Positions 5,698 through 10,365 of a stretch of DNA of 10,365 bases are shown here, in pieces. The DNA comes from an uncultured Porphyromonadaceae bacterium (GTDB lineage Bacteria > Bacteroidota > Bacteroidia > Bacteroidales > Muribaculaceae). Position 1 is the stretch's first letter, and every line of letters starts with the position of its first letter. The stretch is taken from positions 1 to 10,365 of the forward strand of contig CAJMDR010000041.1 of NCBI GenBank assembly GCA_905212215.1. Direction: 5' to 3'. Position numbers and translations under genes: made by a program. The notes beneath the pieces were generated by a model. The model had not been told where the DNA came from and made no database searches. It saw only the letters and a list, made by a program, of their open reading frames with translations.

Positions 5698-6048
5698 ATG
5701 CGACGTTTCGTCATTATTCTCACAACTTTAATATGTGCGTTTATGGCATTCTCAGCTACCGATAATTACGATACCCGCCAAGCCAAGCGGTATACTCAAG
5801 AGGCAGAATACTATCAGAAGAAAGCCGACGGTTATCGCAGAGAGGCACAATACTATCTTAAGAAGGCGGAAGGCTATCAGCGAGAAGCGGCATATTATAC
5901 TCGGAAAGGAGATACAGACAGGGCAAAGGATTATAATCGTCGTGCCGACCGGGCGATGGATGACTATAAAACCCAGATGCGATATGCCGCAAATGCAGAT
6001 GAAAAAGCCGCTGATTATTTGAAACGGGCTGCAAGGCTTCTACAAAAA
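5698..6048 (+). CDS. Exported helical protein with 14-residue tandem repeats
   Basis: ATG 5698 gives MRRFVIILTTLICAFMAFSA, a proper signal peptide, so I prefer it to the ATG at 5686 that lies inside the preceding gene and would add four residues. The mature part is almost all helix. Residues 35-76 hold three consecutive 14-residue units (EAEYYQKKADGYRR, EAQYYLKKAEGYQR, EAAYYTRKGDTDRA), with weaker similar pattern to about 110. Regular Tyr-Tyr pairs and alternating charge suggest a long amphipathic helix or a TPR-like or coiled-coil rod in the periplasm. I do not recognise a named family. The coding region ends with TAG at 6049-6051, and the next small gene begins 6 nt later. Confidence 0.75.
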
Positions 6049-6057
6049 TAGGTTATC

Positions 6058-6156
6058 ATGGCACTTGTATGGATAGCGATTATAGGATATATACTCTACC
6101 GCAACCGTGAGCCAATCATTTCCTTCTTCAGGGAGATTTTCCATCACGACAAATGA
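6058..6156 (+). CDS. 32-residue single-span membrane peptide
   Basis: A short reading frame starts 6 nt after the stop of the repeat protein. It reads MALVWIAIIGYILYRNREP, then IISFFREIFHHDK. One hydrophobic helix (residues 2-14) is followed by a basic stretch (RNR) and a second amphipathic part ending in HHDK, as in small inner-membrane proteins. Support is the tight operon spacing, the sensible membrane topology and the lack of any other content in this stretch. There is no homology I can name, and a frame this short could occur by chance. Confidence 0.5.
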   Translation: MALVWIAIIGYILYRNREPIISFFREIFHHDK

Positions 6157-6180
6157 GAGGAAGGGAGGTCCTTAAGCCTC
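6157..6180 (+). terminator. Possible weak hairpin at the end of the small-gene cluster
   Basis: GAGG-AAGG (6157-6164) can pair with CCTT (6170-6173) and CCTC (6177-6180), with a 5-nt loop and a 3-nt AAG bulge. The stem begins right after the stop codon of the 32-residue peptide. No T-run follows, so it is at best a weak or factor-assisted terminator. Confidence 0.25.
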
Positions 6181-6198
6181 TATATCAATAAATTTTAG

Positions 6199-6206
6199 TA
6201 ACTTTG
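6199..6206 (+). promoter_or_regulatory. -7 promoter element for the RelA/SpoT operon
   Basis: TAACTTTG matches the Bacteroidetes -7 consensus TAnnTTTG exactly and lies 22 nt before the ATG at 6229, giving a leader of about 15 nt. A TTG at the expected -33 place (about 6176) is missing, so only half of the promoter is supported. Confidence 0.45.
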
Positions 6207-6228
6207 ATTCTTAAGACAGTCATTAATC

Positions 6229-8121
6229 ATGCAGAACGATTACAACCGAATAATTCAGGAACGTGCCGACCACGTTTTCGAGGTCATGGCTAAGCGTGTC
6301 TCGGCAGAAGATATGGAACGTATTCACGCCGCTTTCGAGCTGGCGCGTGAGGCTCATGCCCCTCAAAAGCGCAAGACCGGCGAACCTTATATACTTCATC
6401 CGATAGCAGTGGCGAATATAGCGGCTGAAGAGCTGATGCTTGGTGCCAATCCTGTAATCGCCTGTTTCCTGCATGATGTTGTGGAGGACACTCCTTACAC
6501 AATCGAGGATATTCGCGAGCGTTTCGGCGATGACGTGGCTTTTCTTGTAAAGGTCGTCACCAAGAAACCCACCCATGATTATGAACTGTCGAAGCAACTT
6601 GACAATTACCGTCAGTTGCTTAACTCGATGCAGTACGACATCCGTGCCATCCTTGTGAAACTTGCCGACCGACTCCACAACATGCGCACTCTGGCATCGA
6701 TGAAGCCCGAAAAGCAGATGAAGATCGCCGGGGAGACCGACTATTTCTATGCTCCTCTCGCCAACCGTCTCGGTCTCTACAACATTAAGACAGAACTGGA
6801 GAACCTCTCGTTCCGATTCCGCTGTCCCGACGAGTACGAGGAGATTTCTTCTCTCATTGAACGTCATGTCGAGGCAAACAAAGATAATCTGGAAACTTTC
6901 CGCAGCCAGATAGCGGAAACACTGTCGGCTGCCGGTATCAAGGCTCGCGTGTACGTTGACTATCGCCGCCCGTTCAGCCTTTGGCGCAAGATGAAAAAAT
7001 ACGGCGATGATTTCAACCATCTGAAATACCGTCACTTTGTAGAAGTGGTGTTTGACGAGAAACAAACAGCCCTCAACGAGAAGGAGATGGCTATGAAAGT
7101 CTACTGTATCCTTACCGACCGTTTCAAGGAGAAGCATTGCAGCATGAGCAACTACATCGACGCTCCGAAGGAGAATGGCTACCAGAGCATCCATGTGAAG
7201 CTGCTTCCAGATTTCGGACGCTGGCAGGAAGTACATATCAGCAGCGAGGCCATGATACGCCAGTCGCAACTTGGTTGCGTGGCTGAGCGAAACGAGACAA
7301 ATATCCAGATGTGGATCGAGAAATTCCGCACCGTACTCCACGACACTATCTCCGGGCCGAAGCGTAATGAAAGATACATGGAAGACATCATTACGGCCTT
7401 TTATAATGATGACATTCAAGTTTTCACGCCAAAGGGGAAGAAAATAATCCTTCCGCAGAACGCCACAGTGATTGACTTCGCCTACGAAGTGCATACCGAA
7501 CTTGGTGCCCACGCCAAGTATGCCCGAATCAACAGTCGTCTGGAACCGGTCAACACCACGCTCCGACGCGGCGACGTCGTGGAAATATTCACCGATCCCG
7601 GTTGTCATCCCGAGCATGACTGGGCATCTTTCGCCCATACATTTAAGGCCCGCAAGTCAATACAGCGTTATCTGGAATCCGTACCGGAAAGCACCTACTG
7701 CCGTTGTTCGGAATGTAACCCTATCCCCGGCGAAGAGGTCATAGGTATCCGCAACCACTTCAATCCGGAACTGATAACCGTGCATAAACGCGACTGTCGC
7801 TACGCCATCAGTTTGGCTTCATCATACGGCGACGACGTGGTGTCAGTTGATTTTAAAGCCGACGAGACTCTCTATCCCGTCACGCTAAGAGTTCGGGCCG
7901 TTGACCGCAGCCACCTTTTTGTTGACCTTGTGGATTGTATCACCAACACGTTCCACCTCTCTATGGAATCGTTCAACACCAAGACCGACCGCAACATCGT
8001 GATTTGCAAAATCCGCTTCGGCGTCCACTCCTATACCGAACTCAAAACCATTATCAACCACATCTCCACCATCAACGGCGTTGACGAAGTGCGCCGTCTC
8101 GATGAGGAAGATTATGATTAG
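6229..8121 (+). CDS. Long RelA/SpoT homologue, probably mainly a (p)ppGpp hydrolase
   Basis: Enzymes of this family make and break the stress alarmone (p)ppGpp. Domains in order: HD hydrolase (about 30-200) with H57, H82-D83, E86-D87, D147 and N151 all present; synthetase-like region (about 235-345); TGS (about 395-456); a zinc-finger-like CxC-x2-C-NPIPG segment with a later Cys (491-523); and ACT (about 549-625). The hydrolase site is intact. In the synthetase region PKENGYQSIH (313-322) and E334 are kept, but the usual D-L-x-A-x-R strand reads HLKYRHFVEVVF (264-275), so the catalytic Asp and the following Arg appear replaced by Y267 and E272. Only about 30 residues separate TGS from the zinc-finger region, where long family members carry a helical domain; this explains 630 aa instead of about 730. 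Hydrolase-only activity is inference. First gene of its operon. Confidence 0.88.
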   Translation: MQNDYNRIIQERADHVFEVMAKRVSAEDMERIHAAFELAREAHAPQKRKTGEPYILHPIAVANIAAEELMLGANPVIACFLHDVVEDTPYTIEDIRERFGDDVAFLVKVVTKKPTHDYELSKQLDNYRQLLNSMQYDIRAILVKLADRLHNMRTLASMKPEKQMKIAGETDYFYAPLANRLGLYNIKTELENLSFRFRCPDEYEEISSLIERHVEANKDNLETFRSQIAETLSAAGIKARVYVDYRRPFSLWRKMKKYGDDFNHLKYRHFVEVVFDEKQTALNEKEMAMKVYCILTDRFKEKHCSMSNYIDAPKENGYQSIHVKLLPDFGRWQEVHISSEAMIRQSQLGCVAERNETNIQMWIEKFRTVLHDTISGPKRNERYMEDIITAFYNDDIQVFTPKGKKIILPQNATVIDFAYEVHTELGAHAKYARINSRLEPVNTTLRRGDVVEIFTDPGCHPEHDWASFAHTFKARKSIQRYLESVPESTYCRCSECNPIPGEEVIGIRNHFNPELITVHKRDCRYAISLASSYGDDVVSVDFKADETLYPVTLRVRAVDRSHLFVDLVDCITNTFHLSMESFNTKTDRNIVICKIRFGVHSYTELKTIINHISTINGVDEVRRLDEEDYD

Positions 8122-8133
8122 TCATCAGCAATT

Positions 8134-8832
8134 ATGAGACAGAAAATTGTAGTGTTCACCGGTGCCGGTATCAGTAAGGAAAGTGGGCTATCCACTTTTC
8201 GGGATAACGATGGTGTCTGGTCGAAATACAATCCTGATGTAGTTGCGACACCTCAAGGATTCGATGCAAATACTGAGGAATCATTGCAGTTTTACAATGA
8301 GCGTAGATTGGCGTTGGCAAATGCGGTCCCGAATCATGCACACATCGTATTGGCAAATTTGGCAGAAAAACATGATGTAACAATCATTACTCAGAATGTT
8401 GACGATCTTCATGAAAGAGCCGGAAGCAAAAATGTCATTCATCTACATGGTGAATTGAAGAAAGTCACATCCTCCATCAGTAGGCTGAATAAAGACTGTA
8501 TCAAAGAATTGCCACTTGATACACCGATACGTATAGGCGATCTGGCATCTGACGGCTCACAGTTAAGACCTTTTGTAGTGATGTTCGGAGAATATTTATC
8601 TAACATGTCTGATGCTGTCAGGATAGTCAAGAATGCTGATATATTTTTAGTTGTCGGCACCTCGTTAAAAGTATACCCGGCAAACCAATTGGTCAGATAT
8701 CCTCACCATGAGGTGCCGAGATTTATAATTGACCCTAACGAAGTGGATGTTCCTGAGGGATATATACACATAAAGGAAACGGCCACAAAGGGTATTGATA
8801 TATTTATAGAAGAAGTTAAGAAACTATTGTAA
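8134..8832 (+). CDS. Sirtuin, NAD-dependent lysine deacylase (class III, CobB/SIRT5-like)
   Basis: Sirtuins remove acyl groups from lysine, using NAD+ and releasing nicotinamide. The 232-aa protein has GAGIS (10-14), TFRD (21-24), TQNVDDLHERAG (86-97), catalytic H105 in HLHGEL, MFGE (150-153) and GTS (175-177). FYNERR (53-58) gives the Y54-x-x-R57 pair that in CobB and SIRT5 binds succinyl or malonyl lysine, so desuccinylase or demalonylase activity is likely. The four zinc cysteines usually found after HGEL are missing: the module 107-145 has one Cys (122). This is similar to sirtuins I recall from other Bacteroidetes, so it is probably a lineage trait rather than damage. It starts 12 nt after the RelA/SpoT stop. 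The gene is AT-richer than its upstream neighbour (20 of 60 G+C at 8341-8400 against 34 of 60 at 6661-6720). Confidence 0.92.
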   Translation: MRQKIVVFTGAGISKESGLSTFRDNDGVWSKYNPDVVATPQGFDANTEESLQFYNERRLALANAVPNHAHIVLANLAEKHDVTIITQNVDDLHERAGSKNVIHLHGELKKVTSSISRLNKDCIKELPLDTPIRIGDLASDGSQLRPFVVMFGEYLSNMSDAVRIVKNADIFLVVGTSLKVYPANQLVRYPHHEVPRFIIDPNEVDVPEGYIHIKETATKGIDIFIEEVKKLL

Positions 8833-8843
8833 AACATGATTGT

Positions 8844-9956
8844 ATGCACCCGAGAAAACATAGGTTAGCAAAGACCCCGTTACTCTCTCGTTTGGCTCAA
8901 TCGATTCGAGAATATTGCAGCGACATTAAACAAATCGACGATGAGTTGTGGTTTTCTTTCAACTCAGTCAGGATGCATCTTTCTGCTGATGCATTCACTA
9001 TGAACGCAACTATTGTTGCTGAGGTCTTCGATTTTAATAACCATGAGAATGAAGAATCGCCAGAAGAATTTTATGCGGGATGCGACCTTGCCAACACAAT
9101 GAATCGGAATATGTATCCGTATACATTCGTGTGGGAAGAAATAGACAGGACAATAGAGGCTCGCAAGAACTTTACGATTTGCCTCTGGAGAGGTCTTGAC
9201 TTTCTGATAAAGGTTGAGATATATCGGATGTATTATCTCTGCCAGCAGGTTGAAAAGGTTTATTATATGAGCCAGGTCTCGGACTTCCCTGATGACGAAA
9301 GTTGGATGCAATTCCTTTTATCGGTCGTTGACAAATGGCTGGCTGCTGATTTACTGGACATCAATATCCTCTATCTCCATGGATTCGCTTCCTCAGGCAA
9401 TTCCGGAACCGCAAGAGAGATTCAGGAATGCCTCCCTAACTGCAAAGTCATCTCGCCTGATTTACCAATAAATCCTGCTGCGGCATTGGATGTAATCCGA
9501 AACATTGAATCCCATACTCGTATTGACCTTGTGATAGGGACATCAATGGGCGGTCTTTTGACACTGTTTTCCAATGGAAGGAATATTATTGTAGTTAACC
9601 CTTCGTTTCACGTTTCTCAAATGATGAAACGTCGTCTCGATGGGGCAGATTCCGTCACGATCCCTTTCTATAAGAAGAGAGGAACTGGTGAAACAGATTT
9701 TGAACTGACTCAAAGCATTGCAAATAGCTACTTCAACCTGGAGTCAAACGTTTTCTTACAGAGCCAACTTGATATGGCCAATGTATTGGGCATATTCGGA
9801 ACTGACGATGATGTTGTCAATTGCAAAGATGAATTTCTGACTCATTCATTGAACATTCGCTACTTCAAGGGGGGACACAGACTCACCAAAGAAGCTGTAG
9901 AAGAGGTGGTTATACCCTCTATTCTTCAAGTGATAATTAACGAGAGAATGAAATGA
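8844..9956 (+). CDS. Two-domain protein: unknown N-terminal domain plus YqiA-like alpha/beta-hydrolase
   Basis: The 370-aa product has a C-terminal YqiA/UPF0227-like esterase from about residue 173: the first strand and oxyanion loop ILYLHGFASSGNSG (175-188), nucleophile S234 in GTSMGG, likely acid D321 or D322 in GTDDD, and H345 in GGHRL. YqiA proteins are small hydrolases with esterase activity on short acyl chains; the natural substrate is not established. Stand-alone members are about 190 aa, matching this half. Residues 1-172 form a separate domain I do not recognise: an alternation of helix and strand (ELWFSFNSVRMHLSADAF, then a segment with VWEEIDRTIEARKNF), rich in aromatic residues, without signal peptide. 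It starts 11 nt after the sirtuin stop and overlaps the phosphatase start as ATGA. Cytoplasmic by inference. Confidence 0.8.
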   Translation: MHPRKHRLAKTPLLSRLAQSIREYCSDIKQIDDELWFSFNSVRMHLSADAFTMNATIVAEVFDFNNHENEESPEEFYAGCDLANTMNRNMYPYTFVWEEIDRTIEARKNFTICLWRGLDFLIKVEIYRMYYLCQQVEKVYYMSQVSDFPDDESWMQFLLSVVDKWLAADLLDINILYLHGFASSGNSGTAREIQECLPNCKVISPDLPINPAAALDVIRNIESHTRIDLVIGTSMGGLLTLFSNGRNIIVVNPSFHVSQMMKRRLDGADSVTIPFYKKRGTGETDFELTQSIANSYFNLESNVFLQSQLDMANVLGIFGTDDDVVNCKDEFLTHSLNIRYFKGGHRLTKEAVEEVVIPSILQVIINERMK

Positions 9957-10365
9957 AGATACTTTTCATTTGCACCGGCAACGCCTGCCGTTCTGCGCTC
10001 GCAGAGGTCATCCTAAGGAAGATGCTCAACGATAATGGCATCTTCGGGATTGAGGTCGCATCATGTGGCACGAAGTTCTATGGCTCAATCGACCGCGATG
10101 AGACCATGTGTCGCATAGCAGCCGAACATGGCTATGAAATGGGCGGCAAAGCCATTTCCATGACAGAGCAACTGCTTAACTCCGCTGACAAAATTATAGT
10201 AATGACAGAGCATCACCGCAACGAGGTTACACGGCTGTTGACTTATTCACATTGGGATCAAATCATGCGCTTCAATGACTATTGTTTCGGCGAGTCATCG
10301 GATTTGCCGGATCCACATTGCCCATGGTTCCAGTCACTCCGATCCCTATATTCGCATTATACGTC
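9953..10365 (+). CDS. Low-molecular-weight protein tyrosine phosphatase (3' end outside window)
   Basis: The start MKILFICTGNACRSALAE holds the P-loop C-x5-R-S (C7 to R13, S14) of low-molecular-weight tyrosine phosphatases and arsenate reductase relatives. Later conserved points are ASCGT (36-40), the IIVMTEHH strand (81-88) and LPDPH (118-122), whose second Asp matches the general acid of the family's D-P motif. The enzyme hydrolyses phosphotyrosine, often on tyrosine kinases that control exopolysaccharide, or phosphoarginine in some relatives. The first 137 codons are present and intact and the frame is open at the window edge; full members are about 150-160 aa. ATG 9953 overlaps the preceding TGA in ATGA, so translation is likely coupled to the esterase gene. 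Confidence 0.9.
   Translation, partial: MKILFICTGNACRSALAEVILRKMLNDNGIFGIEVASCGTKFYGSIDRDETMCRIAAEHGYEMGGKAISMTEQLLNSADKIIVMTEHHRNEVTRLLTYSHWDQIMRFNDYCFGESSDLPDPHCPWFQSLRSLYSHYT

Noticed and set aside
5755..5940. Tandem DNA repeat or CRISPR-like array
   Set aside because: The periodicity is 42 bp and in frame, coding for 14-residue protein repeats with diverged DNA; there are no constant repeats with unique spacers.
6223..7638. A long open frame on the minus strand inside the RelA/SpoT gene
   Set aside because: It lies entirely opposite a gene with clear HD, TGS and ACT domains, shows no recognisable motif, and is explained by the codon use of the sense strand.
8134..8832. Sirtuin as an anti-phage defence gene
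   Set aside because: Defence sirtuins are usually larger or fused NADase effectors beside partners such as HerA or TIR proteins. This one is a compact CobB-like deacylase with the acyl-lysine Tyr/Arg pair and no defence neighbours.

Overview
The window looks like chromosomal DNA from a member of the Bacteroidales, most likely a gut commensal. The evidence is promoter elements of the Bacteroidetes type (TTG, about 20 bp, then TAnnTTTG), few Shine-Dalgarno sequences, an IS66-family element with the Bacteroidetes set of three genes, and a zinc-ligand-free sirtuin of a kind I recall from this phylum. No species can be named from the sequence alone.

Layout, left to right. Bases 1-55 are flanking DNA that may hold the start of a broken gene. 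Bases 56-2781 are a complete IS66-family insertion sequence with tnpA-like, tnpB and tnpC genes, two internal promoters, a terminator behind tnpC and a perfect 21-bp inverted repeat spanning its two ends. It abuts a PP2C-type serine/threonine phosphatase gene (up to 3377) that has lost its N-terminal metal-binding motif and is probably a pseudogene. Converging on it is a minus-strand operon of three genes for exported proteins (5216 down to 3374): two paralogous papain-like cysteine proteases with a MORN-like, tyrosine-rich protein between them. Its promoter lies at 5242-5273.

Divergent from that operon is a compact plus-strand cluster (5337-6156): a DUF1232/YkvA-like membrane-associated protein, an exported helical protein built on 14-residue repeats, and a 32-residue single-span membrane peptide. 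A second plus-strand operon (6229 to beyond the window end) encodes a long RelA/SpoT homologue with an intact hydrolase site but an altered synthetase domain, a class III (CobB/SIRT5-like) sirtuin without zinc cysteines, a two-domain YqiA-like esterase, and a low-molecular-weight protein tyrosine phosphatase cut by the window edge.

Working together: tight spacing (12 nt, 11 nt, then an ATGA overlap) says the last four genes are co-expressed. All four products would remove or hydrolyse something: a pyrophosphate from (p)ppGpp, an acyl group from lysine, an ester, and a phosphate from tyrosine. A shared role in stress or protein-modification signalling is inference. The protease/MORN/protease operon is the best candidate here for an undescribed system. 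No tRNA, rRNA, CRISPR array or recognisable defence system was seen.
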